A DNA stretch of 64,000 bases. It comes from Hydrogenophaga sp. Lineage in GTDB: Bacteria; Pseudomonadota; Gammaproteobacteria; Burkholderiales; Burkholderiaceae_C. The stretch is from the NCBI RefSeq assembly GCF_026125785.1, contig NZ_JAHCKL010000002.1, positions 298,420-362,419 of the forward strand, read 5' to 3'. The notes under the pieces were generated by a model. The model saw only the letters and a list, made by a program, of their open reading frames with translations. It did no database searches and was not told the DNA's origin. Of this stretch, positions 47,520-56,764 are shown piece by piece. The stretch's first letter is position 1. Each line of letters begins with the position of its first letter. The position numbers and the translations under genes are program-made.

Positions 47520-48509
47520 ATGAACCAGAGTCTGAACAGACGAGACATCCTGCGCGCGGCCGCTGCCGGCGCCGCCCTCCGCGCCACGGCTGGCCACGCC
47601 CAGCCCAGCGCGTGGCCGAGCCGGCCGGTCACCATGATCGTGCCCTTTCCCGCGGGCGGCGGCACCGATGCCTTCGCCCGCCCCATGGGCGCGCAGTTCA
47701 CCCGTCTGACCGGCAAGTCCCTGGTGATCGACAACCGCGGCGGCGCGGGCGGCACGGTCGGCGCGAGCGCGGCGGCCAAGGCCGTGCCGGACGGCTACAC
47801 GCTCTTCATGGGCGCGGTGCACCACACCATCGCCCCCAGCATGTACCCGCGCCTGGACTACGACCTCGAAAAAGACCTGGTGCCGCTCATCCTCGTGGCC
47901 AGCGTGCCCCAGGTGGTGGTGGTCAACCCCAAGCGGGTGACGGCCAACAACTTCCAGGAGTTTCTCGCCATGGCCAAGGCCAACCCGGGCAAGCTGAACT
48001 ACGCCTCGGCGGGCAGCGGTACCTCGCACCACCTGGCTGGCGAGCTGTTCAAGCAACAGACGCGCACCTTCATCACCCACATTCCCTACCGCGGTGCGGG
48101 CCCGGCGCTCAACGACCTCATTGCCGGCCAGGTGGACGTGATGTTCGACGGCCTGGGCTCCTCGGCCGGCCATATCAAGGGCGGGCGCATCAAGCCGCTG
48201 ATGGTCTCCGGCAGCAAACGCAGCCCCGCGCTGCCCGACGTGCCCTGCGCGGCCGAGGTGGGCCTGCCCGACTACAACGTCACCACCTGGTACGGGGTCT
48301 GGGCGCCCAAGGGAACGCCGGTCGACGCGCAGGCGCGGGCGATCGAGGAGATCCGCAAGGCGGTCTCCGCCGACGAGTCCAAGGCCGTCTGGGCCAGCCA
48401 GGGGGCGGAGTTCGCCAACCTGAGCGGCCCGCAGTTCGAGGCCTTCGTGAAGACTGAGGTGCAGAAATGGGCCGCCGTGGTCAAGGCGTCGGGGGCCAAG
48501 CTCGAATGA
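47520..48509 (+). CDS. Bug-family tripartite tricarboxylate transporter binding protein
   Basis: This 329-residue periplasmic protein starts with a twin-arginine-like signal (NRRDILRAAAAGAAL) and cleavage near GHAQPSA. Bug (TctC) motifs follow: RPVTMIVPFPAGGGTDAFAR, NRGGAGGTVGASAAAKAVPDG and GKLNYASAGSGTSHHLAGEL. It probably captures malonate or a related acid. No TctA or TctB membrane genes are nearby, so it must share membrane components encoded elsewhere or act as a sensor. ACAGGAGA precedes the start. Confidence 0.92.
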   Translation: MNQSLNRRDILRAAAAGAALRATAGHAQPSAWPSRPVTMIVPFPAGGGTDAFARPMGAQFTRLTGKSLVIDNRGGAGGTVGASAAAKAVPDGYTLFMGAVHHTIAPSMYPRLDYDLEKDLVPLILVASVPQVVVVNPKRVTANNFQEFLAMAKANPGKLNYASAGSGTSHHLAGELFKQQTRTFITHIPYRGAGPALNDLIAGQVDVMFDGLGSSAGHIKGGRIKPLMVSGSKRSPALPDVPCAAEVGLPDYNVTTWYGVWAPKGTPVDAQARAIEEIRKAVSADESKAVWASQGAEFANLSGPQFEAFVKTEVQKWAAVVKASGAKLE

Positions 48510-48522
48510 CGGAAAGGACAGC

Positions 48523-49293
48523 ATGAGCGGACGGGTTCATCTCGCCATCGACAACGGGGCGCTGGCGCGGGTCACGCTGTCCCATCCGGGCAAGTTCAAC
48601 GCCATGTCGCGCGCGATGTGGCGGGAGTTGCGCGCGGTGTTCACCGCCCTGCAGACGCGCGATGACCTGCGTGCCGTGATCGTGGCAGGCGAGGGCGGGC
48701 ACTTCTGCGCTGGCGGCGACATCGCCGAATACCCGGCATTCCGCTTCGAGGAGGCGGGCCTGCGCGACTTTCACGAGAACGACGTCTGGGGAGGTCTGAG
48801 CGCCATGCTCGCGTGCGACCTGCCGCTGCTGGCGCAGATCGACGGCCACTGCATGGGCGCGGGCGTGGAGATCGCCAGTTGCTGCGACATCCGCGTGGCC
48901 GGGCAGGGCGCGCGCTTTGGTGCGCCCATCGCCCGCCTGGGCTTTCCCATGGCGCCGCGCGAAGCCCAGTTGGTGGCGCGCGAGCTGGGGTTGGCCACGG
49001 CGCGCGAGATGCTGCTGGAAGCCGCCGTGCTGGACGCCAGCGAGATGAAGGCGCGCGGCTTTCTCCAGGCGGTGCTGCCCGATGCCGAGGTGGCGCAGCA
49101 GGTGCTGGCCCGCGCCCAGCGCCTGGCGCGGCTGTCGCCGCACGCGGCCCGGCTCAACAAACAAACCTTGCGTGCACTGGGCGGGGACGCGCCCGCTGCC
49201 GCGCTGCTGGCCGAGGCCTACCGCTATGCCGAGCACCCCGAACACCGGGAGGGCATCGGTGCCTTTCTCGCCAAGCGGCCCGCCGTTTTCTGA
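48523..49293 (+). CDS. Enoyl-CoA hydratase/isomerase family protein
   Basis: This 256-residue crotonase-fold protein has the two oxyanion-hole segments HFCAGGDIAEYP (about residues 61-72) and DGHCMGAGVEIASCCDIRVAG (about 107-127). The catalytic glutamate expected after GAGVE is present, but the second glutamate position is hard to fix. The reaction is uncertain: hydratase, isomerase or a decarboxylase-like variant are all possible in a malonate operon. It starts 13 bp after the Bug gene and ends 28 bp before matB. Confidence 0.9.
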   Translation: MSGRVHLAIDNGALARVTLSHPGKFNAMSRAMWRELRAVFTALQTRDDLRAVIVAGEGGHFCAGGDIAEYPAFRFEEAGLRDFHENDVWGGLSAMLACDLPLLAQIDGHCMGAGVEIASCCDIRVAGQGARFGAPIARLGFPMAPREAQLVARELGLATAREMLLEAAVLDASEMKARGFLQAVLPDAEVAQQVLARAQRLARLSPHAARLNKQTLRALGGDAPAAALLAEAYRYAEHPEHREGIGAFLAKRPAVF

Positions 49294-49321
49294 TTCCCTT
49301 CTGTCTTCGCTCAGTCTGCAC

Positions 49322-50875
49322 ATGGACAACCACAACCTCTTCGCCGCGCTGCGCGCGGCCTTTCCCGCCGACCTGGATGCCACCGCCGTGGAAACCGTGG
49401 GGGGCGAGCATGCCGGTCTGCGTTATTCCTGGCGCGACCTGGACCGCGCCAGCGCCATGCTGGCCAATCTGCTGGACTCGCTCCAGCTGCCCGCCGGTTC
49501 GCGCATCGCCGTGCAGGTGGACAAGTCGGTCGAGGCGCTGATGCTCTACCTGGCCACGCTGCGCGCAGGCCACGTCTTCCTGCCGCTGAACACCGCCTAC
49601 CAGGCCGGCGAGATCGAGTACTTCGTCGGCAACGCCGAACCCGCCGTGGTGGTGTGCAGCAAGGCCAACTTCGGCTGGGTATCCAAGATCGCCTTCAAGG
49701 CCGGCACGCGCCATGTGTTCACGCTGGACGAAGACCGCAGCGGCACGCTGCTGGACCGGGCCGCGCACCATTCGGACGTGCATACCCCGGCGTTGCGCCA
49801 GGCGGACGACCTGGCCGTCATCATCTACACCAGCGGCACCACCGGCCGCAGCAAGGGCGCGATGCTCTCGCACGGCAACATGCTCAGCAACGCCCAGGTG
49901 CTGCGCCAGTACTGGGGCTGGCGGCCCGACGACGTGCTGATCCACGCGCTGCCCATCTTCCACGTGCATGGCCTGTTCGTTGCCATCCACGGCGCGTTGA
50001 TCAATGGCAGCCCGATGCTCTGGCTCAACCGCTTCGACCCGCGCGCCACGGTGGCCCTGTTTCCCCGCGCCACGGTGTTCATGGGGGTGCCCACGCTCTA
50101 CGTGCGCATGCTGGCCGAGCCAGGTCTCACGAAACAGCAGGCCGCGCACATGCGCCTGTTCATCTCGGGCTCCGCGCCACTGCTCATCGAAACCTTCGAC
50201 GAATGGAAACAGCGCACCGGACAGACCATCCTGGAGCGCTACGGCATGAGCGAGACGGTGATGATCACCTCCAACCCCTATCCGGCCGACCCGCGCTTCG
50301 GCGGCCAGGATGAACGCCGCGGGGGCACCGTGGGCTTCGTGCTGCCTGGCGTGGAGCTGCGCGTGGTGGATGACGCGGGCGCACCCATGCCCGTGGACGA
50401 GATCGGCGGCATCCAGGTGCGTGGGCCCAATGTGTTCAAGGGCTACTGGCGCATGCCCGAAAAGACCGCCGAGGAGTTCACCGCCGATGGCTTCTTCAAG
50501 ACCGGCGATGTGGGTCGCATCGACGCACGCGGCTATGTGAGCATCGTGGGCCGCAGCAAGGACCTCATCATCTCCGGCGGCTACAACGTCTATCCGGCCG
50601 AGATCGAGGGCTGCATCAACGAGATGGCGGGCGTCGCCGAGAGCGCGGTGGTCGGCGTGCCGCATCCGGATTTCGGTGAGGTCGGCGTGGCGGTGGTGAT
50701 CGCCAAACCCGGTGCCAGTCTGGACGCCAACCAGATCCTGGCTGCCCTCAAGGCCCGCCTGGCCAACTTCAAGATCCCCAAACGCTGCGTGGTCGTTCCC
50801 GAACTGCCCCGCAACACCATGGGCAAGGTGCAGAAGAACCTGCTGCGGGACCAGTACAAGGCCAGTTTTGCCTGA
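49322..50875 (+). CDS. matB: Malonyl-CoA synthetase (MatB)
   Basis: This 517-residue adenylating enzyme makes malonyl-CoA from malonate, ATP and CoA. It has the P-loop YTSGTTGRSKGAML, the core ERYGMSET, the hinge GDVGRIDARGYVSIVGRSKDLIISGG and the C-terminal lysine motif RNTMGKVQKNLLR. The size and the MatB-like substrate region FHVHGLFVA support malonate. It completes the path malonate to malonyl-CoA to acetyl-CoA with the decarboxylase encoded upstream. It converges with the mutarotase gene. Confidence 0.93.
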   Translation: MDNHNLFAALRAAFPADLDATAVETVGGEHAGLRYSWRDLDRASAMLANLLDSLQLPAGSRIAVQVDKSVEALMLYLATLRAGHVFLPLNTAYQAGEIEYFVGNAEPAVVVCSKANFGWVSKIAFKAGTRHVFTLDEDRSGTLLDRAAHHSDVHTPALRQADDLAVIIYTSGTTGRSKGAMLSHGNMLSNAQVLRQYWGWRPDDVLIHALPIFHVHGLFVAIHGALINGSPMLWLNRFDPRATVALFPRATVFMGVPTLYVRMLAEPGLTKQQAAHMRLFISGSAPLLIETFDEWKQRTGQTILERYGMSETVMITSNPYPADPRFGGQDERRGGTVGFVLPGVELRVVDDAGAPMPVDEIGGIQVRGPNVFKGYWRMPEKTAEEFTADGFFKTGDVGRIDARGYVSIVGRSKDLIISGGYNVYPAEIEGCINEMAGVAESAVVGVPHPDFGEVGVAVVIAKPGASLDANQILAALKARLANFKIPKRCVVVPELPRNTMGKVQKNLLRDQYKASFA

Positions 50876-50910
50876 ATGGCCACGGCGAGCGTGGCATCGC
50901 ACAGGGGCGC

Positions 50911-51945
50911 TCAGGCGGCGCTGAAGACGTAGCGTGTCTCGGCGAAGTAGGGCTCCTGTGGCGACACGCGCAGCAGCGGCAGCGAGGGGCGGTTGGGGGC
51001 ATTCGGATAGCGCTGCGGTTCCAGGCAGATGGCCGCCCGGGGCCGGTGGCGAACGCCTTGCTTTCCCATGTCGGGCCGTTCGCCGACGCCCAACAGGCCT
51101 GCCGTGTAGACCTGCAGAACCGGCTCCGTGGTCCATACGTCCAGCGTTCGCGCACTGGCGGGCGCGGACAAACGTGCGGCGTGGCGCAGTTCGTCCGTGC
51201 GGGGCTCGATCACAAAGGCTTCGTCGATCTCTGGCACGGTGTCCAGTCGCCGGGGCACCCGCAGGTCATACGGCAGGCCTTGGAGCGCTTGCTGCAGGCC
51301 TGTGGCGATCCGCTCGCCGTCGCAGGGCAGCAGTGCATGGGCATGCACCGCCAAGGTGTGGCCGTCGATCAAGGAGGTTCCGGGGCCTTCCAGGTTGAAG
51401 AACACGTGGCTGGTGAAGCTGGCAGGGCTGGTGCCCTGCGTGGCCACGGCCTCATGTTCTATCCGCAGTGTGTGATGGTCCGTGAGTTGGTAGCGCAGGT
51501 GCAGTTCCAGCGTTCCTGGGAAGCCATCCACCTCCGGGTCAAAGCGGTGCCACAGATCGAGCGTGCAGGGATCGGCCTGGCTCGCCTCGAATACCTGGTG
51601 GCGTGACCCTCCGGGTCCGCCGTGGATGCAATGCGCCCCAGCGTTGGCTGGCAGTGAATGCATGTTCCCGTCCCAAGGGAAGCGGGCGTTCGAGATGCGC
51701 CCTGCATAACGCCCGATGAAAGCCCCGACGGATGGGGCACCTCGCAGCACGGCATCCAGGCTGTCATAGCCCAGCGCGACATCGGTCAGTCTGCTCTGGC
51801 GGTCGGGCACCAGGATCTGCAGCACTTTTGCCCCCAGGTTGGTGACACTCACCACCATGCCCTGAGGGTGGCGCAACTGGAACAATGCCGTGCGTTGTCC
51901 ACCCACCTCGCCCCGGAAGCGTGCCGGGTCGAGCAGAACGCTCAT
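50911..51945 (-). CDS. Aldose 1-epimerase (galactose mutarotase-like)
   Basis: This 344-residue beta-sandwich protein has the family motifs GAFIGRYAGRISNARF, AHCIHGGPGG, SFTSHVFFNLEG (catalytic His) and AICLEPQRYPNAPN (catalytic Glu). It interconverts alpha and beta anomers of hexoses; in this cluster a hexuronate is the likely substrate. Its start overlaps the end of the lactonase gene, so the two are coupled and form the end of the minus-strand uronate operon. Confidence 0.92.
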   Translation of the reverse strand: MSVLLDPARFRGEVGGQRTALFQLRHPQGMVVSVTNLGAKVLQILVPDRQSRLTDVALGYDSLDAVLRGAPSVGAFIGRYAGRISNARFPWDGNMHSLPANAGAHCIHGGPGGSRHQVFEASQADPCTLDLWHRFDPEVDGFPGTLELHLRYQLTDHHTLRIEHEAVATQGTSPASFTSHVFFNLEGPGTSLIDGHTLAVHAHALLPCDGERIATGLQQALQGLPYDLRVPRRLDTVPEIDEAFVIEPRTDELRHAARLSAPASARTLDVWTTEPVLQVYTAGLLGVGERPDMGKQGVRHRPRAAICLEPQRYPNAPNRPSLPLLRVSPQEPYFAETRYVFSAA

Positions 51946-52946
51946 GGGAGGAACAAGACCCAGTTGGGGTTGCGTCCGACAGGCTCTCGCTGGCGCAGAG
52001 TCAGCTCACCGGTCAGCGGGTCGAGGCTGTAGCTGCTGAGATGGTGCGAGGCCTGCCCAGCCACGAGCAGCGTGCGTCCCTCCGGGCCGATGGCGAAGCC
52101 GCGAGGCTGTTGTTCGGTGTCGGTGCGGCCGATTCGCCGCACGCGGCCGCTGGAGCCGTCGATGGCGAATGCGCACAGGGTGCTGCTGTGACGCTCGCAA
52201 GTGAACAAATGGCGGCCATCGGGGGTGATGTGCAGGTCCGCCGCCCAAGGCTTTCCGTTGAGACCGGGCGGCGCGGTGGCCTCCGTCTGCAACCAGCGCA
52301 GCGTGCCGGCGTCCGCATCGAAAGACAAGACGTCCAGCGTCGCATCGAGTTCGTTGAGCAGGTAGACGAAGCGGCCATTCGGGTGAAAGCACAGGTGGCG
52401 AGGGCCGGCCCCTTCACGCTGGCGCCAGCAGGGCGGGTCGTTGGGCGTGAGTCGACCGCTGCGGGCATCAAAGTGGAACTGCAGCACCTCGTCCGCTCCC
52501 AGGCTGGTGGCCAGCACATGGCGATTGGACGGCGCGGCCACGATGGCATGCGCATGCGGACCCGTCGGGATGGTCTGGAGCACCGGGCCCACGGTGCCGT
52601 CGTCGGCGATGGGACTCACGGTGAGCATGTGGCCCGGGTAAGAGGCCGCCAACAGGTGGCGTGCATGGCGATCGGTGGCGATATAGGCCATGCTGGCGGG
52701 CAGGGGCGTCTCGCCCAGCAGGCGCAGACTGCCAGAGGCCTTGTCCACAGCCAGGGTGAGCACCGCGAAGGGTTCGCTGCGGCGAGCCACGTACAGGCGG
52801 CTGCCGTCCTGGTTCGTGGCCATGGGCATGAGCACGCCGCCCAATGCGATGCCGGGCAGGACAGTGAGGTGCCCGTCGGCCGTGGCGCGAAGAATGGAAA
52901 TGTCCCCGCTGTCGGCGTTGGACACACAGACCAGCGATGGCGTCAT
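51942..52946 (-). CDS. Beta-propeller lactonase (6-phosphogluconolactonase-like)
   Basis: This 334-residue seven-bladed propeller protein belongs to the YbhE/COG2706 lactonase family, with FVYLLNELDATLDVLSF, GRTLLVAGQASHHLSSYS and PRHLCFHPNGRF. In a uronate dehydrogenase cluster the expected reaction is hydrolysis of an aldarolactone (galactaro- or glucaro-1,4/1,5-lactone) rather than of 6-phosphogluconolactone; this is inference from context. No signal peptide is evident. It is 4 bp downstream of the TRAP large permease gene. Confidence 0.88.
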   Translation of the reverse strand: MTPSLVCVSNADSGDISILRATADGHLTVLPGIALGGVLMPMATNQDGSRLYVARRSEPFAVLTLAVDKASGSLRLLGETPLPASMAYIATDRHARHLLAASYPGHMLTVSPIADDGTVGPVLQTIPTGPHAHAIVAAPSNRHVLATSLGADEVLQFHFDARSGRLTPNDPPCWRQREGAGPRHLCFHPNGRFVYLLNELDATLDVLSFDADAGTLRWLQTEATAPPGLNGKPWAADLHITPDGRHLFTCERHSSTLCAFAIDGSSGRVRRIGRTDTEQQPRGFAIGPEGRTLLVAGQASHHLSSYSLDPLTGELTLRQREPVGRNPNWVLFLP

Positions 52947-52950
52947 GGCC

Positions 52951-54234
52951 TCACAGTCCCAGCGTGCGCGGCAGCCACAGCGAGAGCCAGGGCAGGTAGG
53001 TGACCATCATGAGCACCACGAAGAGCGCCACAAAGAAGGGCGCCATGGCGCGGGTGACCACGCCGATCTTGAGCCGAGAGATGGCACTTCCCACAAAAAG
53101 CACGGTACCCACAGGAGGCGTGATCAGGCCGATGCCCAGGTTGACCATCATGATCATGCCGAAATGCACAGGGTCCACGCCAAGCAGCTTGACCACGGGA
53201 AGCAGTATGGGCGTGAGGATCAGGATCAACGGCGACATGTCCATCAGCGTGCCCAGCGCCAGCAGGAGCAGATTGATCAACGCGAGGATGACGTACTTGT
53301 TGTCAGAAATGCCCGTGAGAAAAGCCGTCACGCGCATCGGTATCTGCATCAAGGTCATGATGTAGCCGAAGGCGGCGGCGAAGCCGATGAGGATCATGAC
53401 GATGGTCACCGTCTTCACGGTTCGGTGGACCAGCTTGGGCAGGTCGCGCCAGCGGTAGTCGCGGTAGATGAACATCGTGACAAAGAAGGCCCAAAGCACC
53501 GCGATGGAAGCGCTCTCGTTGGCGGTGAACACGCCAGAGAGAATGCCGCCAAGAATGATCACCATGGTCATCAGGCCCCAGAGGGCCTCCATCGACATCT
53601 TCAGCGCCTGCCGCAGCGGAATGACCTCGCCTTTGGGGTAGCCATGCCGGTTGGCCTTGTACAGGCACAGCACCGCCAGCGTGAGCCCCATGAGCAGGCC
53701 GGGAAGAACGCCTGCCATGAAGAGCGCAGCGATGGACACCGAGCCACCGGCGGCAAGCGAGTACAGCACCGCGTTGTGGCTGGGTGGGATCAGGATGGCC
53801 TGCACCGAACCGCTGATGGTCACAGCCGTCGCGAAAGGCCGGGGATACCCCTTGCGTTCCATTTCCGGGATCAAGACCGTGCCGACGGACGCCGTGTCCG
53901 CCACCGAGGAGCCCGAAATGGCACCGAAGAAGGTGGACGCCAGAATATTCACCAGCGAAAGACCGCCTCGCACGAAGCCGACCAGCACGCTGGCAAAGGC
54001 CACCAGCCTCCGTGCCATGCCGCCTTCGGCCATGATGGCGCCGGCCAGCACGAAGAAGGGAATGGCCAGCAGTGAAAACTTGTTGACGCCAGCCGCGATC
54101 TGGATCATCACCGCGTCCAGCGGAATATCGATCCATAGAGCGCCAAGCAGCGCCGCCAGTCCCAGCGAAAAGGCAATAGGCACACCCAGAACCATGAGCA
54201 GCACGAAGCTGCCGATAAGAATGAAGGCGTCCAT
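52951..54234 (-). CDS. TRAP transporter large permease (DctM-like)
   Basis: This 427-residue inner-membrane protein has about 12 hydrophobic segments. LGVPIAFSLGLAALLG, FFGAISGSSVADTASVGTVLIPEM and HFGMIMMVNLGIGLITPPVG are the DctM signatures. It forms the ion-coupled channel of a TRAP importer with the small permease, whose gene it overlaps by one base. It is expected to import a hexuronate or aldarate in this cluster. Confidence 0.95.
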   Translation of the reverse strand: MDAFILIGSFVLLMVLGVPIAFSLGLAALLGALWIDIPLDAVMIQIAAGVNKFSLLAIPFFVLAGAIMAEGGMARRLVAFASVLVGFVRGGLSLVNILASTFFGAISGSSVADTASVGTVLIPEMERKGYPRPFATAVTISGSVQAILIPPSHNAVLYSLAAGGSVSIAALFMAGVLPGLLMGLTLAVLCLYKANRHGYPKGEVIPLRQALKMSMEALWGLMTMVIILGGILSGVFTANESASIAVLWAFFVTMFIYRDYRWRDLPKLVHRTVKTVTIVMILIGFAAAFGYIMTLMQIPMRVTAFLTGISDNKYVILALINLLLLALGTLMDMSPLILILTPILLPVVKLLGVDPVHFGMIMMVNLGIGLITPPVGTVLFVGSAISRLKIGVVTRAMAPFFVALFVVLMMVTYLPWLSLWLPRTLGL

Positions 54235-54776
54235 CAGGCGGCCTCTGAGCTGTGTTTGGCGAACGCTTCGTCGGACTCTTCGTAGCGCATGAGGCGGCGT
54301 TGGTCCTGGGGGCCGATCCAGCGGCGCTCAAGCACGAACAGCAGCGTGATGAGCGAACCTATGGGCAGCGCCGCGTAGGTCACCCCCACAGGCAACCAGG
54401 GCAGCTCGCTGATCGACTGGCCCATGGTGCCCAGACACAGGTGCGTGCCGTACCAGACCACGAAGGCGCAGGCCAGCGCCATCAGGCTGTCCACCAGCCA
54501 GCCACATGCCGCACGGATCGGTGCGGGCATGACGTCCGTCAGCATGGTGACGGCGATGTGCGCGTTGGCCCTGTAGCCCGCGGCGGCACCGATGAAGGTG
54601 AACACCATCATGAGCAGGATGGCGATCGGTTCGGGCCACTGCGAGCCCGTCCCCATCACATAGCGCGTGAAGACGCCCCACGGGATGATGAGGGACATGC
54701 ACGTGATGGCTGTCCCTGCCACCCAGATGCAGGCGAGGTAAAGGCGGTCCATGGCCGCCACGTAGGACGTCTTCAT
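54234..54776 (-). CDS. TRAP transporter small permease (DctQ-like)
   Basis: This 180-residue protein has four membrane segments. The DctQ pattern SQWPEPIAILLMMVFTFIGA with YRANAHIAVTMLTD is clear. It partners the large permease encoded next. It starts 4 bp after the dctP-like gene and its stop shares a base with the large permease start. Confidence 0.94.
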   Translation of the reverse strand: MKTSYVAAMDRLYLACIWVAGTAITCMSLIIPWGVFTRYVMGTGSQWPEPIAILLMMVFTFIGAAAGYRANAHIAVTMLTDVMPAPIRAACGWLVDSLMALACAFVVWYGTHLCLGTMGQSISELPWLPVGVTYAALPIGSLITLLFVLERRWIGPQDQRRLMRYEESDEAFAKHSSEAA

Positions 54777-54780
54777 GCGT

Positions 54781-55761
54781 TCACTTGACCTCGCTGATGC
54801 GCTTCATGAGGTCGGCGAACTTGGCGCCGTACTTGGCCCGCACAGGCGCGGTCGCCTCGTAGAAAGGGCGGTTGTCGATGGCGATGAACTCCACACCCTC
54901 GGCCTTGAGCTTGGCGGTGTAGTCCGCCACGGCCTTGTCCCAGAGGGCGCGCTGTTCCAGTTGGGCTTCGCGGCCCAGTTTCTTCATCAGAGTCTGGTCG
55001 GCGGGACTGAGTTTGTCCCAGGCCACGCGCGACATCACGAGCACCTCGGGAATGATGAGGTGGTTGGTCTGCGTGTAGTACTTGGCCCCGGCCTTGAAGT
55101 GATTGGCGGTATACAGACTTGGCGGGTTGTTCTCTGCGCCATCCACCACGCCGGTTTGCAGGGCGGTGAACACCTCGCCGTAGCCCATGCTGATGCCGTT
55201 GCCGCCCATGGCATTCATGGTGTCGACAAACAGCGGGTTGCCCATCATGCGGATCTTCTGGCCCTTGAGGTCCTCAGGCTTGCGCACGGGCTTCTTGGTG
55301 TAGAGGCTGCGGGAGCCGCCATCCATCCAGGCCAGTCCGACCATGCGGGCCGGGGAGGCGGATATCTTGTCCAGCAGTTCGTCGCCGATGGGGCCATCGA
55401 TCACGGCGCGCATGTGCGCGATGTCGCGAAACACGAAGGGCATGTTGAACACATCGACCTCGGGCACCACTGGGCCGATGGGACCCAGCGAAGTGCGCAG
55501 GATCTGGATCGCTCCCACCTGCGTCTGCTCGATCATTTCCTTCTCGGCGCCCAGTACGCTGCCGGGGAACATCTGGAACTTCATCCGGCCCTGGGTGGCG
55601 GCCTCCAGCTTCTTGCCCATGTTTTCCACCGCGACGACAGTGGGGTAGCCGGCAGGGTGTACGTCGGCCGCCTTGAGCACGGTCTGCCCGGAGGCCGTCC
55701 CCAGCATGCCAACGGTGAAGGCGGCCACGGCCGCCTGAATCAGGGTTCTGCGATCGTTCAT
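54781..55761 (-). CDS. TRAP transporter substrate-binding protein (DctP-like)
   Basis: This 326-residue periplasmic protein has a signal peptide ending TASGQTV (about residue 26). DctP-family motifs follow: RMKFQMFPGSVLG, GSRSLYTKKPVRKPEDLKG and the MGGNGISMGYGEVFTALQTG region, with the ligand-binding arginine in KIRMMGNPLF. The context suggests uronate or aldarate binding, similar to known sugar-acid TRAP systems. It is the first gene of the minus-strand operon facing the GntR regulator. Confidence 0.94.
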   Translation of the reverse strand: MNDRRTLIQAAVAAFTVGMLGTASGQTVLKAADVHPAGYPTVVAVENMGKKLEAATQGRMKFQMFPGSVLGAEKEMIEQTQVGAIQILRTSLGPIGPVVPEVDVFNMPFVFRDIAHMRAVIDGPIGDELLDKISASPARMVGLAWMDGGSRSLYTKKPVRKPEDLKGQKIRMMGNPLFVDTMNAMGGNGISMGYGEVFTALQTGVVDGAENNPPSLYTANHFKAGAKYYTQTNHLIIPEVLVMSRVAWDKLSPADQTLMKKLGREAQLEQRALWDKAVADYTAKLKAEGVEFIAIDNRPFYEATAPVRAKYGAKFADLMKRISEVK

Positions 55762-55877
55762 GTCGAGTCTCCTAGCGCCGGGTCGCTGGTGGTGTGGATG
55801 CCCCGGAGGCGTTTGGTGAGCGAACTTCCCAAAGACGAGGTGCTTCTGCTACAGTGAGGCACTGTTCTCATCATCAG

Positions 55878-55888
55878 TTGTCGTACAA
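55878..55888. promoter_or_regulatory. Perfect FadR/GntR-type operator between the TRAP operon and its regulator
   Basis: TTGTCGTACAA matches the TNGTNNNACNA consensus of FadR-subfamily GntR repressors at every fixed position. It lies in the 139-bp divergent gap, 13 bp before the regulator start and 117 bp before the TRAP binding protein start. It can serve both promoters. Confidence 0.75.
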
Positions 55889-55900
55889 CAAATCTAGCAG

Positions 55901-56662
55901 ATGTCCTTTGACCCCCCTACCGGGATAACCCTCATGAACCGGGATCTGTCGCGGCGCAACAAGTCGCGCACCCTGTCGACCGAACTGGCCCATTTGCTGG
56001 CCGATCGCATTCGCAGCGGCGAGTATCCGCCGGGGGCCAAGCTGCCCAAGGAAGCGGCCATCATGGACGAGTTCCGCGTCAGTCGCACAGTCGTGCGCGA
56101 AGCCATTTCCTACCTGCAGGCGGTGAACATGGCGGAAACCCGTCATGGCATTGGCACCTTTGCCCTGCGTGCCGAGGAGGGGGCTCCGTTCCGTGTTCAG
56201 CCGGAGCAGGTGGGCACCCTGCGCGACACGATAGCGCTGCTGGAGCTGCGCATAGGCATAGAGACCGAGGCGGCCGCCATCGCGGCCTCGCGGCGGACGG
56301 AGGCCAATTTGCAGGGTATGCAGGATGCGCTGGCCGCCTTCGAGGCGGCGATCGAGGCCGGTCAGGATGCGGCTGCCACCGACTTTCAGTTCCACCGGGA
56401 GATCGCGCTGGCCACCCAGAACAACCACTTCGCCGAGGTCATGAACTCGTTGGGGCCGGGTGTGATCCCGCGTGCCCGGCTTGACCCGGACGAGGGTCAC
56501 AACCCCAACCGCCTGGCCTACCTTCGCCGCGTGCACCAGGAGCATGAAAGCATCTTCCATGCGATCCGGGATCAGGACGTGGACGGCGCGCGTGCTGCGA
56601 TCCGCACGCACCTCTCCAACAGCCGCGAGCGTCTGCGCAGACGCGACATCCTGCCCAACTGA
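55901..56662 (+). CDS. GntR-family regulator (FadR subfamily, FCD domain)
   Basis: This 253-residue regulator has a GntR winged helix (LADRIRSGEYPPGAKLPKE, DEFRVSRTVVREAISYLQ). An FCD domain follows, with the metal-binding pattern DFQFHREIA and HQEHESIFHAI. It is similar in layout to ExuR, UxuR and LldR-type regulators. It is divergent from the TRAP operon and probably represses it until a uronate derivative is present. ATG 55934 is an alternative start. Confidence 0.91.
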   Translation: MSFDPPTGITLMNRDLSRRNKSRTLSTELAHLLADRIRSGEYPPGAKLPKEAAIMDEFRVSRTVVREAISYLQAVNMAETRHGIGTFALRAEEGAPFRVQPEQVGTLRDTIALLELRIGIETEAAAIAASRRTEANLQGMQDALAAFEAAIEAGQDAAATDFQFHREIALATQNNHFAEVMNSLGPGVIPRARLDPDEGHNPNRLAYLRRVHQEHESIFHAIRDQDVDGARAAIRTHLSNSRERLRRRDILPN

Positions 56663-56708
56663 ATCCGGCGCTCAGAGGGTTAACACCGAGGTATGCCATG
56701 GTCTCTGG

Positions 56709-56719
56709 TTGTATGATGA
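56709..56719. promoter_or_regulatory. Weaker second GntR-type site upstream of the aldolase gene
   Basis: TTGTATGATGA matches TNGTNNNACNA at all fixed positions but one (T instead of C). It lies 46 bp after the regulator stop and 46 bp before the aldolase start, where it could control the rightward aldolase-dehydrogenase pair. Confidence 0.35.
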
Positions 56720-56764
56720 CTGATCATAAAGATGCCTCAGCACCTCGATCAACCTGGCGCACGC

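Noticed and set aside
51942-52946. Pentose phosphate 6-phosphogluconolactonase
   Set aside because: No zwf, edd or eda genes adjoin; the TRAP, mutarotase and uronate dehydrogenase context favours an aldarolactonase.
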